From positions 3,474,485 through 3,538,484 of the forward strand of contig NC_087066.1 in assembly GCF_963678635.1 (NCBI RefSeq): 64,000 bases of DNA, given 5' to 3'. Every line of letters starts with the position of its first letter. Positions within the stretch are counted from its first letter, which is position 1. The notes below the pieces were generated by a model that searched no databases, was not told the origin of the DNA, and saw only the letters and a list, made by a program, of their open reading frames with translations. Below are positions 53,917 to 64,000 of this stretch, piece by piece. Source of the stretch: Symsagittifera roscoffensis. Its lineage: Eukaryota > Xenacoelomorpha > Acoela > Convolutidae. A program made the position numbers and the translations under genes.

Positions 53917-54289
53917 TGAGTTATAGCTGGAGTGTATAACTCATAGAGTAATTTCGGATAGGGTACACCGTTTGCTCGTCACGCTATCTTATTTTCGGCC
54001 GGATAGATTCGTGCAACTTCTTAGTCTAATACCGATCCTAATCTTACTCTTATACTACCTAGTCTCAGGGTGTTTAACTAGTCTCTGCTAGGCTCAATAG
54101 ATCTAGGGTATACTGGTTTATTGCGGCTGCTGAAGTACTCGGGAGAGTGCAACTAATTTCTAAGTTAAATTCAATCTCTCTGGTGCTGAAATTACAAGTA
54201 ACTTCAGCACTTACAAATAAGTGGGTTGTTAGTTAAATGGATCATGATTGGTTAATATTAAATACTTTACATTGGTAAAACATTTAATT
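53917..54289 (-). repeat. 5' LTR (right copy), truncated by the gap
   Basis: 373 bp matching 35416-35789 with one substitution and one deleted base. AATAAA is at 54122-54117 on the minus strand. The remainder, including U3 and the outer TG end, is missing behind the run of N. Confidence 0.9.
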
Positions 54290-54489
54290 NNNNNNNNNNN
54301 NNNNNNNNNNNNNNNNNNNNNNNNNNNNNNNNNNNNNNNNNNNNNNNNNNNNNNNNNNNNNNNNNNNNNNNNNNNNNNNNNNNNNNNNNNNNNNNNNNNN
54401 NNNNNNNNNNNNNNNNNNNNNNNNNNNNNNNNNNNNNNNNNNNNNNNNNNNNNNNNNNNNNNNNNNNNNNNNNNNNNNNNNNNNNNNNN
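54290..54489. other. Assembly gap, 200 N
   Basis: Exactly 200 undetermined bases, a round number that suggests a placeholder. ORFs that read across it are meaningless. Confidence 0.98.
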
Positions 54490-54586
54490 AGATTTATTGA
54501 TAACGAGGAGTTGTAATTGACATCAAATGAGCAATTAAGTTTGGTGAAAAGGTGAAAAATTAACGCAAAAAACTGAGCGTGAATAC
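54490..54586 (+). other. Second copy of the insertion-site left flank (empty-site allele)
   Basis: 97 bp matching 35321-35415 with several small differences (GAGAATGAGTTG versus GATAACGAGGAGTTG; GGCGAAAAGG versus GGTGAAAAGG; ACCGCAAA versus ACGCAAA). It ends GAATAC and continues straight into AATCAATTTTTCCC with no LTR, exactly what an unoccupied target site would look like. Confidence 0.8.
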
Positions 54587-54772
54587 AATCAATTTTTCCC
54601 ATAAAGCAAATACGAGCTGATTAAATACAAAAAAGGCATTTTCTTCATACCTTTTCTAAATGATCACACAATGAACACAAAGCACTACATTTTTCTCAAC
54701 ACAATGGTTAGTTATTATTTCGGCTAAATAGATAAAAGATTGAGAATCTTTCATCAGGAAAGGCAAATTTAC

Positions 54773-54898
54773 GGAAAGGTATAATAAGGAATCGAACTGA
54801 ATCTTCACCAAGTTATGGTTATTGCCATATGGGGAATATAGTTTGCTGTCGTTAGGTTCGGAAAAAGTCAATTTGCTCTCGCCGCAGCAAACAGGTTT
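54773..54898 (-). CDS. Candidate internal exon, minus strand, cysteine-containing
   Basis: On the minus strand a good acceptor (TCGTTTTTCAG) precedes a 42-codon open frame, phase 0, ending at a plausible donor TCC|GTAAAT (GT at 54772-54771). It reads KPVCCGESKLTFSEPNDS and then KLYSPYGNNHNL…; the C-x-x-x-L…SP spacing is faintly like the start of a CUB domain. The open frame continues to 54656 if unspliced. If real, it could be an upstream exon of the minus-strand gene ending at 18110, which would place the retroelement in its intron in the sense orientation. That link is speculation. Confidence 0.25.
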
Positions 54899-56228
54899 CT
54901 GAAAAACGAATTTCAATCGAAGATTCAAAGCTATTTTATATTAAATAACGCCTGTAAAAAATAAACTTTGTTTTTTTTTTGATTTCTCAAATTCGATTTA
55001 ACTTATGAAGCATCCCTAGTGAAAGACTGTGTGAAAATGAAGAGCCTTGAGGCTTCGATTTTTCTTTGAAAAAAAATCATCAATTTGACCCAAAATGGTA
55101 ATTCTGAAGCCGAAATTAGCCTCTCCTCAAAGACCCTCAAAATTGTCCAAAATGTTTGAAACTTTGATAAGCATGAAAAGCAAATGCAAAGATAAAGGCT
55201 TCCGTACTAATGTATGCCTAATTTTAACTTTTTATTTGAAACTCAAATACAAACTGTCCTTATGCTCTTTTCAAAAAATAACTTGTAGTGATAAACATTA
55301 CTTAGAGTTGTTTGGTAAGTCCAAGATAACAAGAAAATTGATAACTTATGGAAAGGTTGTAAGATGAAGGCTGCAGCTCATTAAACTCCTGTGAACTCTT
55401 ATCATTTCGAGATGACCTTACTATAAGAAATTAAATTCATTGGGTGGGTATGACAAACTTATACGTTGATCCTTGTACACAAGATAGCTTTGTTTTTTGG
55501 GCCAATTTATCAGTTCAGTTTTTCCCTCTTTCTCACATACTTTGTTCTGCTGTTGCATTTTCTTAAGTATCTGCAGTGGCGTGCGCAGAAATTTTTTAAA
55601 GGATAGACTTAAAAAAAAAACAGACTAAAAATGAAGTTTTGAGCACTTTAAGAAAAAAAGGACCAAAAAATTGGGGGGGTCGTTTGAAAAAAATTTGGCA
55701 CCCAGAATTGGGGGGGGGGGGGGGGGGGGGTGGGAGAGACTGTTGCTGTTCTTGCAACTTGATTGTTGTCAAGAAATTGTCTCACATCTGATTGTAGCTC
55801 GTAGCATTTTACGACCCAAAATGTGGCTATAAACTGTAAAAACCCTTAATTTTTTCGCAGGTAACTTTCACTGCACTGCCATTATTATGAATTGAACCTT
55901 GAAGACGCGCCGAACTTTGTGTTTCAAGTTTTTTAAAAAGATTTTTGCAACGACCGTTATATTATTGAATTTTTGAAAAATACGTGCCGACTCTATTGCA
56001 GTTTGCAGATCATTGATCGGAAATTTTGAAAACTGTTTTACAATTTTTTGCGTGGACCATTAATTTTAAAAAAAAACAAAATGCATTGACAGTTCAATTC
56101 AATGGTGAAACTCATCGGTCCTATCATTCATTTCGAGGTTGCGCTTCTCCATTTTTTATTCAAACTGTTGGAGACGCACAGTAATGATACAAGTTTGTTG
56201 TAGCAAATTGAATGGTATTTATTTTTAG
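54899..56228. other. Non-coding; contains a poly-G MITE-like segment
   Basis: At 55575-55735 the sequence CAGTGGCGTGCGCAGAAATT, AGGACCAAAAAATTGGGGGGG and a G run of about 22 resemble CAGTGGCG-type hAT MITEs, but the second end is not clear. The open frame at 55095-55367 (+) has no support. Confidence 0.35.
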
Positions 56229-56455
56229 CAGCCCACTTCCAGCCGATGAAACGAGAGGAACCGGCGAACAGTGTCGGAGTGATCTCCGCCCTAGATGACC
56301 TCACAACAGTCGACTACAGCTCCTCCTTCCCAGTTGGCGGAGAGGAAGGAGACCCCCTTAAGATCAAAAGGGGGGCACAGGTCACCGGAGATCAGGCAGG
56401 AAACGTGGGAAGAAGAAATTACATGCAGCAGCTGCATAACCTCAGAGGGGGGTAA
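56229..56455 (+). CDS. Candidate GC-rich exon, plus strand, ending TAA
   Basis: After the acceptor ATTTATTTTTAG (AG at 56227-56228) the phase-1 frame is open for about 74 codons to TAA at 56453: AHFQPMKREEPANS, then VGVISALDDLTTVDYSSSF, GGEEGDPLKIKRGAQVTG, and NYMQQLHNLRGG. It is much more GC-rich than its surroundings and has no low-complexity bias, a strong hint of purifying selection. It may be a terminal exon, or splice on at GGGG|GTAAAA (GT at 56452-56453). Its start phase is compatible with the 7795 exon's end phase, but a direct link over 48 kb is only a one-in-three coincidence. Family unknown. Confidence 0.5.
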
Positions 56456-57704
56456 AAATAATGGCACCAAAATCTAGACCTGAAACCAAAGCACACTTCT
56501 GCGTTTATTCCATTCTTGACAATACCCGAAACAGCTTCGATTGAATACTTTGGAACTCTCGTCTCGTTTTATGTCTAAGTTAAATTGAATTAGGATGTGA
56601 TGGTAATTTTTTCAGCGTTCTTTCAGACTAGCAACTTGGTTGAGGTTAAATATATTACTAGTTCAAATGATAAACAATGTTGCTTGTACTTTTGTGGATA
56701 ATTTTCAACCAAAGTTGCACTTATTTAGAGAAAGAAACAATCTTTACCATTTTATCAAATCAGTGAAAAATGCCAAAGCACAACATATTCTGTTATGAAT
56801 GAGATAGATTGGATATCTTATTTTGCCACCAATTGAACGAATGAACTCGCGTTTTTATTCTCTATTTCAGCTCTTTTTCTCCACTTGCGAGTTTCTTGAC
56901 TAGTAAAAATTTTGCTCGGATCATCCGATTGCTATGAAAGTCGACACGATGACTAATTAGGCCATGGCAGACATATTTGATCTTCATAACTCAGCGACGG
57001 ATCTAGGAGTATCTCAATGAGTGGGTTGGATGCTGGTGTAAGTTTCATTGCTCCGATGACTCACGGAATGGGAAGACACTATGGTTGATTTTTTAAATTT
57101 GTCTTTTGATTTTTGCTACTTCAGAATAATATTGCACATATTGATTGTGCCCTCAACCGAAACCCTTTCAATCAACAAAAAATCAACTAAAACTTTAATA
57201 AATAGACCATTATGCGTTATAGATAAAACTCATTATGCTCGGGGGGAAATTAAAAAGAGTACCATTCATCAACATCAATTATTTCATGGTTTGCAGTTTT
57301 GCTTACATTTACTTAAGACAGGAATGGCAAAAACTGCTCCTAAAATAAACTTTAATTTGTTAAAACTTTCCTTTTTCCACTGTGCTTTTTAGAAATAATT
57401 TCTTAAATGGGTTTAAGTGATGGTAAATTTAGAAAAAAATTACTCAGCATTTTACCACTTTTAAGAGGTTTAAAATTTAAATCTAAAACAGCTTAAAAAG
57501 CTGAAAGCGATCACGGTTTATTTTAAAATTTAATTCAAATATCCACTGGAAAAGAAAAAAACGCCAAAAACATCTTCCTTCAATTAATCTTTGTTATAAT
57601 TTTTGTAATCTTGTTAGAGAGTCTATAACCCGGAGCTTGATAGAAAAGCGAACAAGCTTTGATTTTTTGAATATTTGTTTTTTTTTTCAAAATATTGACT
57701 TCAG
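56456..57704. other. Non-coding
   Basis: No feature recognised. The plus-strand open frame at 57081-57392 has no splice or domain support. Confidence 0.35.
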
Positions 57705-57808
57705 GTGCCGTTAAGAACACATACAGAATTCCTTTTCATCCAGGACAACCAATTTTTGATTGACGACAAAGCAGAATATGATATAGTTGATGCTATTAAA
57801 ATGCTCAG
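57705..57808 (+). CDS. Candidate exon, plus strand, frame uncertain
   Basis: A long pyrimidine tract and TTGACTTCAG precede 57705. Frame 1 reads VPLRTHTEFLFIQDNQFLI then DDKAEYDIVDAIKM, ending near AG|GGTGTT, and stays open to 57871. A second frame reads AVKNTYRIPFHPGQPIFD before a stop. Both look protein-like, so the frame and donor are unresolved. Confidence 0.25.
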
Positions 57809-58133
57809 GGTGTTTTTATCTGTTTTTGCAACTTACAAATATTCGGATTGTTTTTTCAACATTGATACTTTTTGATTATAGATTTCAATTGTCAAACTGT
57901 GTGACATCAAAACAGATCCCCATTATGAACAAAAACTATATCAATACAAGCGCTATTCCTCAGCAATGAAATCGTTTTGATGAGTAAAAATATGACAATG
58001 CAGAAAGCGCATGACAATATAAAGCAGTTGGAAGCCCAATTATTACCATTTAAACAAGTCGAGAGGCGTTGAATTGGCTCATCAAAGTTTGTTTAGCAAA
58101 TTAGCTGAGCTCTATGTTTTAAAAACCCAATCA
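57809..58133. other. Non-coding
   Basis: Nothing recognised. Confidence 0.35.
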
Positions 58134-58290
58134 AGGGCGGATCATCTCGAGGGAGTGGCATTTAAAAAAAACCAATTTTTTTTTTGGTTTTTTTGACGAA
58201 CAAAATGATTTCCCGAGCTCTACCAGGACAATATAAAAACAACATTTTTGACGTTTGCTTCCCGTTATTAAATCCGCGCCTGAACTCAAG
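58126..58290. mobile_element. hAT-type MITE, short internally deleted copy
   Basis: The element is 58134-58282. It starts CAAGGGCGGATCATCTCGAG and ends TTAAATCCGCGCCTG, inverse of the start. The flanks AACCCAAT and AACTCAAG match in six of eight positions, a decayed 8-bp target duplication. Confidence 0.6.
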
Positions 58291-58653
58291 TTTTCATGAT
58301 TTGCTCCGAAGGATTTTAGTTTAGACAAAGTTTTTGCTCCTACCAAGGTTCTCGTGACTACTTATAAATCACAGCGTGTCTTTTTTTGGCGCACAGCATA
58401 CTATTAAAAATAAACGTCACAATCTTTCAGAGTGTTAATTGTGTAAACCCACATTGTTCCAGTTGGTTGTAGCATCGAGAAAAGGTGGTTTCAAACTTAC
58501 GCTTCTCTCAATTTGTAATTTGCATCGACAAACAATAACCAAATCATGTATAATTATTTTGATATTACCTGATTGATTGAAAAATATCAAAGATGTTCAT
58601 CCAAATTTAACAGCTGTGACCAAATGATTTTGAGCTAACTAAACTGTTGTTTT

Positions 58654-58673
58654 TCATCATCATCATCATCATC
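58654..58673. repeat. (CAT)n microsatellite
   Basis: About six CAT units. Confidence 0.9.
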
Positions 58674-58849
58674 CTTCATTTAGGCACCACTTCTTGTTCT
58701 CAGAGGTGTTAGTTGATACGTTTTCAAATTTCTCTTTTGAGTGGTTTGGTCGGTTGTTTTTCGTATTTTTTGGGTTTGAGTTGCTTTCGATTGATTTTTT
58801 CGGTCTTTTCTTTCATTGCACTTCATCATAATTTCATCACAATAAAAGG

Positions 58850-59680
58850 CTCGAGCCAGTTGAGAACTTCAGAGCTCTTTCACTCCTCAGCAAGTCGACC
58901 CTTGAATGGGTACATTAGCAAAGGAGCTCATAAGCAGAAAACAGATCTTTGATCAAATCATGAAATTTTTCTGGTTTCGGGTGCAAACCATCCTGGGAAA
59001 AGAAACTCATTCCAAACTTAGTTTCATGATAGGCAATTTCAAGTTCTCTTGCAAGTTTTTAATCAACAGTTTTTTTCTTATTTCTTTTCCCAGACCGTCC
59101 AATCAATTTTATCAAGACAATTTTGAGGTTTTCGTTCTTATTTAATGTTACCGGTTTCGTCATTCTTTCTTCTATTTCACACAAACTCCCATCAGTTTCA
59201 ACCCGTTCAACTAGATCAGTTGTTCCTCCCATTATGGCAACTTTTCAACCTTTTTGCTTTTTAGACCAATCATAATATTCTGACTGCTTAAATGTTAAGG
59301 CCAGCTCCAGGACAGGACACCACAATTGTATCATTCAAATAACAGCCGTTGACAATTGAATCACTTATGACGGCTTGCATAAATTTTTTAACTCAGTGAC
59401 CACTGATGTTCTGAATGATTTGAAATTTTCTCTTCTTTTTGTTTACAGACTCTCAATTATTGCATCTTTCCTTGAAGGCATGATATAGATATCTGAAGTT
59501 CTTTGTTTCCTTCGTTTGCTTGTCAGTTTCGCAAACAAATTCAATCTTCTAATTCCGAAAACTCCTTCAGCTATTAGCAGTAGAAATTGACCCTCAAATG
59601 GGTACGTTACTACAAATCATAGCAGAAACACAAAAGAAGACGTTCAATTTCCTCCTCACGTTAAACTCCAACAGGGCAGA
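58850..59680. repeat. Two related segments (local duplication)
   Basis: 58880-58945 (CTCAGCAAGTCGACCCTTGA, ATGGGTACATTAGCAAAGG) resembles 59568-59640 (GCAGTAGAAATTGACCCTCA, AATGGGTACGTTACTACAAA), both followed by AGCAGAAA. No coding content is recognised. The rest of 58.3-60.3 kb shows no gene. Confidence 0.4.
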
Positions 59681-60349
59681 TAGCCACTGTTGTTTTCTTT
59701 TAGATAAAAAAAAAGGTTTTCTGAACAAATAAGTTTTCAAATTTTTCAAAAACTTTGGTTAGTTTTTTGTATTAGTAAGTCAAGTGGTGAACGATTTCAA
59801 TAGCATGGTCCGTAGAACTCGGAATATTGACTCCCAGTTTTTGATTTAATTAACGGTAATTCTAAGCGCATTCCTAGCAGATTTCGAGCGTTACGGACTG
59901 GTTGGTTTTAACAAGTATCGCAAGAAAATTGGCACCAGATGGGGTTTGTATATTATTTTATGAACAAACATTAGTATTTTGTAATCTATTTTATGTAAGA
60001 CCGGTAGCCAGTGAAGATCGTGTAGAAATAACCTGATTTAAAAGGCTTTATTCATGCAGAATTTTGCACCTTCTGAAATCTGAAAACTTCTTTTTCTGGC
60101 TATAAAAAGAATAGCAGTATATATACTGAATAGCAGCAATACCTATACTGAATAGCAGAAATCAAGGCGACTGTTGATCGAAACGCGAGTGAGCATAGAC
60201 TATCGTCAAAGCTCAACTACTTTCTGATGTTATACAGCTTATTCAAACAGCCAAACAACTAACGTCATGCATACTCACGATATTTCTTTCTTCAAAAATA
60301 AAACAATCATCAATGGCAACACCAAGCAGTTTGAGTTCTTTTATAGGTT

Positions 60350-61323
60350 CTAAATTTTGTCAATCAATATTGATAACACTATCATAGAAATTTCTTTTAA
60401 GCTTAAGAAGCATAATTTCAGTTTTACCTTCATTCAGTTTCAATTCATGTCATGCGAACCATTCAATAATTCTGTTCATTTTTTCGTCAATCTGTTTGCA
60501 ATTATTATGAATGTTGCCTATTCTGAAGTAGCTGACTGTATCATCCGCATATTTTTGATAACTCCTTGAGAGACTCTCCAGTATTTTTCCAAGCGGAATA
60601 ACATACATACTAAACAATGTAGGTCCCAACATAGAGCCAACATTTAACACATTGCTTTCTTCCGCTAAGGTATGACTGTATCGTTTGTGCTTTTGAAGTA
60701 TCATCGTTAAAGATTTATAATCAATTGTACCAAAAAGCAGCCGATAAATTGAGACAAAACAAAATTATCGAACTTCTCTTCTCAAATACCAGAAAGATTG
60801 AACTTGATTATCGCTGTTTCCGTGGAATGTCTTTTTCTGTATGCAAACTTATAACGTTAGACTCTATTTGCTCATTTAGGTTATTTAAAATAATCTTTTC
60901 GAATGGTTTTCAGATAAATTTAATTTTCGTTTTAGGACGATAAAAATTCAGGTTATTTCCAAAAATCTCGTTGTTATTTTCAAAAGATGATACAATTAGC
61001 CTTATTTTATCTCGAAAAAATAAATTGGAGTTCTTTCGCATCAAGATTCAAGTCTGGAAAAACAAAATTGTTTTTTTTCCTAGCAAATCATTCAGCGCTT
61101 TGAATTTATTTTTATCTTGGTTTCGTCTACTAAAATCATTTCTGAAATGATCGCTTTTTTTCTTCGTATACAGTACCTTGAAATGAAAAATTTGTTTTCT
61201 GAGCAAAACAATATCTTGATGGTTCTTAGACTTTTTGTACTTTCTCTCGAATTTTCTTTTCTTCCGTTTTTCAAACTGCATTTCATCATATGGTACAAAA
61301 ATATCAAAGTTGTTTTTTAACAC
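60350..61323 (-). pseudogene. Decayed non-LTR retrotransposon (LINE) reverse transcriptase
   Basis: Two minus-strand pieces. 61323-61048 encodes a Lys/Arg-rich segment (EKRKKRKFERKYKKSKNHQD … FKALNDLLGKK) typical of the region between endonuclease and RT in CR1/Jockey-like ORF2. 60704-60450 encodes the RT core with NVGSMLGPTLFSMYVIPLGK, where active elements have PQGSVLGP, and KYADDTVSYF carrying the catalytic YADD, then QIDEKMNRIIEWF. The pieces are separated by stops and frame changes, so the element is dead. Both belong to one copy in the expected order. Confidence 0.75.
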
Positions 61324-61668
61324 TGTTTCAAATGTCTGCTTGTGTGTAGTTCAATACTATGTTCAAATCCAAAGTTAATTCGATTTCCAATTCCATCAGT
61401 TTCACGTTTAATAGAAAATGTTTTTCATTCATGTCAGCTTTTTCAAAGTTAGTTTTCACAAATCTTCAAAGTTCAATCGGAAGTTTCATGCCAAAGACAC
61501 TTTACAACTAAATGCCGTCAAAACAAAAATCAATTTACATGAAACTGGGATCCTTAAAATTACGATATGAACAGTAAAAAATAGATAGACCTATCCAAAA
61601 GCTTAAAATTTCTACTGGCCTACTTATCAGCTGAAATGCCATCTATGTAATTTGAAAAAGGATGTACA
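61324..61668. other. Non-coding, possibly the 5' part of the LINE
   Basis: No recognisable frame. Confidence 0.3.
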
Positions 61669-62203
61669 CCCGAGTTGACCAAAACTTCTTATCTAACATA
61701 TCATAAAAAAATCCTTGTAATCAAATTCAGATAATTATATACGTACAGATAAATACGAAAGAAACTTCGATAAATTGACTTCACCATATATAAAATAGTA
61801 GGTCTAGCGTTTTTCCATAAATCGAAAACTCAAACTTCTTTGTTACTTTTTATGATTTTGAGTAAAAAATGAAACATATAGTAGAAGATTTTCCGAAACT
61901 TTTCCCAAAAATCTGGACTTTTTTTCTATGGACAGGTTATTGTTTGACATTATAGACAAAAATAGACCACTTTTGGGGGTAATTTTTCTTGGGAAATTTT
62001 TGCATTAGCATACTTTTTTAAATTAGAAACTCCAAAAGTTTTAGCTTTCTAAACAAGGACCATCATGCATTTTAAATGAAAACTCTATCATACGTTTTTT
62101 CTATACACTCAATGAATGGAACTGCATGACAAGATTTTTTGGGAAAAAGACGATGAGCATTTATTGGAAATGAGCCTTTATTGCAAGCGAAGGTCAACCG
62201 GGG
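61669..62203. mobile_element. TA-target MITE 'CCCGGGTTGACC', copy C
   Basis: Starts CCCGAGTTGACC (61669) and ends GGTCAACCGGGG (about 62203), degenerate inverses of each other. The interior retains weak ATCATA-type phrases. No coding content. Confidence 0.55.
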
Positions 62204-62549
62204 CTCTTGTTATAACGAAGAAAACAAAAAAAATTGCTTTTTCAAAAAAATGAGTCATCTTACAAGATTGATATCCTATAAAATTCTTGCAAGAAGACTT
62301 TTTTATCTTCAAATCAAACTATTTTCAAAATAAACCAAATGCTGTTGAAACTAAGAGATTGGTCACTATTCCTCGCATCAGGCGAGTTTATAAATTAAAC
62401 TTTCATTAACAAAGTTGCACGTGCATCAAAAACTAATTATGCAATCGAGCTGACTAAATCATAACTATTTTTCCAGCACAAAATAATAACTCGTATAAAA
62501 AATTGGACACAAAAAATAACATACGTGAAAAAAAATTGTTGATAAAATT

Positions 62550-62767
62550 TTGGCTCTTTTCCAGTTCCCCTCTTGAAAATACCGATTTTCATGTTTGTGT
62601 TACTTGTCATTTCGGCTAAATGCGTGGTGTTACGCTGTAAAGTATGAAGAACAAATCTGTTCACAGTTGTCGATTTGTTAACCACGCCAATGTTCATTGC
62701 AATATGACAACGTTAAATAAGCTTTTCAAAATTGAATTTGAAAGGGGGGGGACTGGAAAAGAGCCAA
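62550..62767. mobile_element. Foldback MITE with TTGGCTCTTTTCCAGT ends
   Basis: TTGGCTCTTTTCCAGT at 62550-62565 and its perfect inverse ACTGGAAAAGAGCCAA at 62752-62767, with inverse similarity continuing inward (CCCCTCTTGAAAAT / ATTTGAAAGGGG). Total about 218 bp. Short ORFs on either strand here are mirror images created by the inverted repeat. Target duplication is not clear because of flanking A/T runs. Confidence 0.7.
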
Positions 62768-64000
62768 AAAAAATGCAACGTACAGTTTCGTTCATCGAGT
62801 GTATAGAAAAAGCGTATGATACAGTTTTCATTTACGTAAAATGCATTTTTATATATTTATATATTGTATATATAAAAATGATTTAAAAAGTTTGCGTTTC
62901 TCAAAGTATGTTTTGCAAATTTCAATGTAAATAATAATATAATTGAAAAAATTATCTCGTCAACGATTTAAAACCAAAACTAAATAATGATCTGGAGTTT
63001 AACCCAGTTTCTTAAAGTTTTTTTTTCAAGCGTGAAGTACATCATCAATTCAAGTTTTACTTTTGATCTTTCTCCCAATATTTGATTGCACGCTGAACAA
63101 AGCTGAGATGGAGTTATGGCATCCGGTGAACCAGATACAAAAAAAAAACAATTTTAAAAGTGTGAGAAATATGGCAAAATCAGAGGTTCAAATTTGATGT
63201 GTCTGTCTTGATTGTCTGTTTGATGTGTTGTTGTGAAGCCCTAATAAAGTTTAACTCAAATAATTAGGATTTGTAACTTTATTTCAGGACTTTCCCTTAA
63301 GTTAAAACAAGTCCACAATGGTCAAAGCGTAGCAGTAAAGTTTAGGAAAATAATGAGATTACATTCTGAAAAAATTGTGGTAAAATTTTTAAAATGACTT
63401 TATTTCAAATTATGGGTAAGTTTACCTCAACTTTTTGCCAAGAAAATCCTTCTTGGTATAACATTTAGTAGCTTCGGACAACGCTCGGAAAGCTTTCAAA
63501 GGATACTTGAAAGGTTACTTATGCAAAACTAGTAACATTGAACTAAAGATTTCAAAAAAAACTATGGGTTGAAATTAAAAACAAAGTCTAGCAAAGCTCT
63601 TGATATCGAGCCAGGCTGTGTGTGTTGAAACTCAAAACACAGTTTTTCATGCTTCTCGCGGCAGTTTCACGTGTTTGCTAGCAAAAACTCCAAAAAGCGA
63701 ACTCGTCATTAATGAAAAGTTTACCTGATCAATTACAGGGAACATTTACTTTAATTGACTTACAGCCAAACGCCAAGCACACTCACTCGACTTACCCTAC
63801 CTTAAACCATCTCATCTATTACTTTAACTCAACTACATTTTTTTTTTTATATGTGGGGAATTAATTCGAGTTTACCTGAAGATTTGACTTTAGAATACTA
63901 CCTTGCCAGGATAATTTTGTTGCAGTTTTGAAGATCTCAACGTATAAGTTCTTGCATAAATGACCATTAGTTTCTTAGTTTGATAAAAAAAAAGTAAAAC
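62768..64000. other. Non-coding
   Basis: AT-rich. No gene, RNA gene or repeat recognised. Confidence 0.35.

Larger units (their letters stand above)
35416..54289 (-). mobile_element. Giant Ty3/gypsy-like LTR retroelement with env-like and accessory ORFs
   Basis: Bounded by direct repeats at 35416 onward and 53917 onward that begin TGAGTTATAGCTGG (element end …AACTCA). All large ORFs lie on the minus strand: 155-aa ORF, gag, in-frame pol, two hydrophobic ORFs, an ATG-less ORF, env-like, and a 599-aa ORF. The order protease-RT-RNase H-integrase with a GPY/F-like tail is that of the Ty3/gypsy group. At about 18.9 kb, with the right LTR incomplete, it is far longer than the usual 5-10 kb of such elements. 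No frameshift or nonsense mutation was seen apart from the gag/pol TAA. Base use on the coding strand is A-rich (Asn, Gln, Thr, Ile), as in many retroelements. Confidence 0.92.

Noticed and set aside
54248-54602. ORFs reading through the run of N
   Set aside because: They exist only because undetermined bases carry no stop codons.

Overview
The window looks like nuclear DNA of an AT-rich invertebrate metazoan. It is mostly non-coding, carries introns with GT/AG borders, and is packed with short inverted-repeat transposons of at least five families. It also holds a decayed LINE and one very large, apparently intact LTR retroelement. Nothing bacterial or phage-like is present. I cannot name the species.

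Layout. 1-35 kb: repeat-rich sequence with MULE-type, hAT-type and TA-target MITEs, tandem repeats, AT palindrome arrays and a tRNA-like SINE head. A few candidate exons lie here: a signal-peptide first exon at 7795-8014 (+), three phase-compatible minus-strand exons at 20970-20990, 18849-18903 and 18110-18191, and a possible exon at 21680-21877 (+). 35.4-54.3 kb: a Ty3/gypsy-like element on the minus strand. 54.29-54.49 kb: a 200-N gap. 54.49-64 kb: flanking DNA with candidate exons (54773-54898 minus; 56229-56455 plus; 57705-57808 plus), further MITEs and a LINE reverse-transcriptase remnant.

The retroelement is the main content. Read in its own direction (minus strand, right to left) it has a 5' LTR cut by the gap, a primer-binding site, a leader of about 1.25 kb with repeated stem-loop motifs, a 155-aa basic ORF overlapping gag by 26 nt, and gag (883 aa, CCHC knuckle). 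A single in-frame TAA separates gag from pol (about 1,858 further codons: N/R/S-rich linker, protease, RT, RNase H, integrase with GPY/F module). Then comes a spacer of about 0.6 kb and five tightly packed downstream ORFs: two small hydrophobic proteins sharing an ATGA overlap; a 376-codon open frame with no ATG at all; an 872-aa envelope-like glycoprotein overlapping it by 13 nt; and a 599-aa protein of unknown function joined to env by another ATGA overlap. The 3' UTR and 3' LTR follow. The LTRs differ by one substitution and one indel over about 373 bp, so the insertion is recent.

The sequence just after the gap repeats the DNA immediately left of the element and then runs on into the right flank. 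It therefore looks like the unoccupied allele: the insertion is probably heterozygous and the scaffold joins two haplotypes.

The most unusual biology is the translation plan of the element: stop readthrough (or a recent stop) between gag and pol, and a downstream five-ORF cassette with 4-13 nt overlaps plus one ORF that cannot start at AUG.
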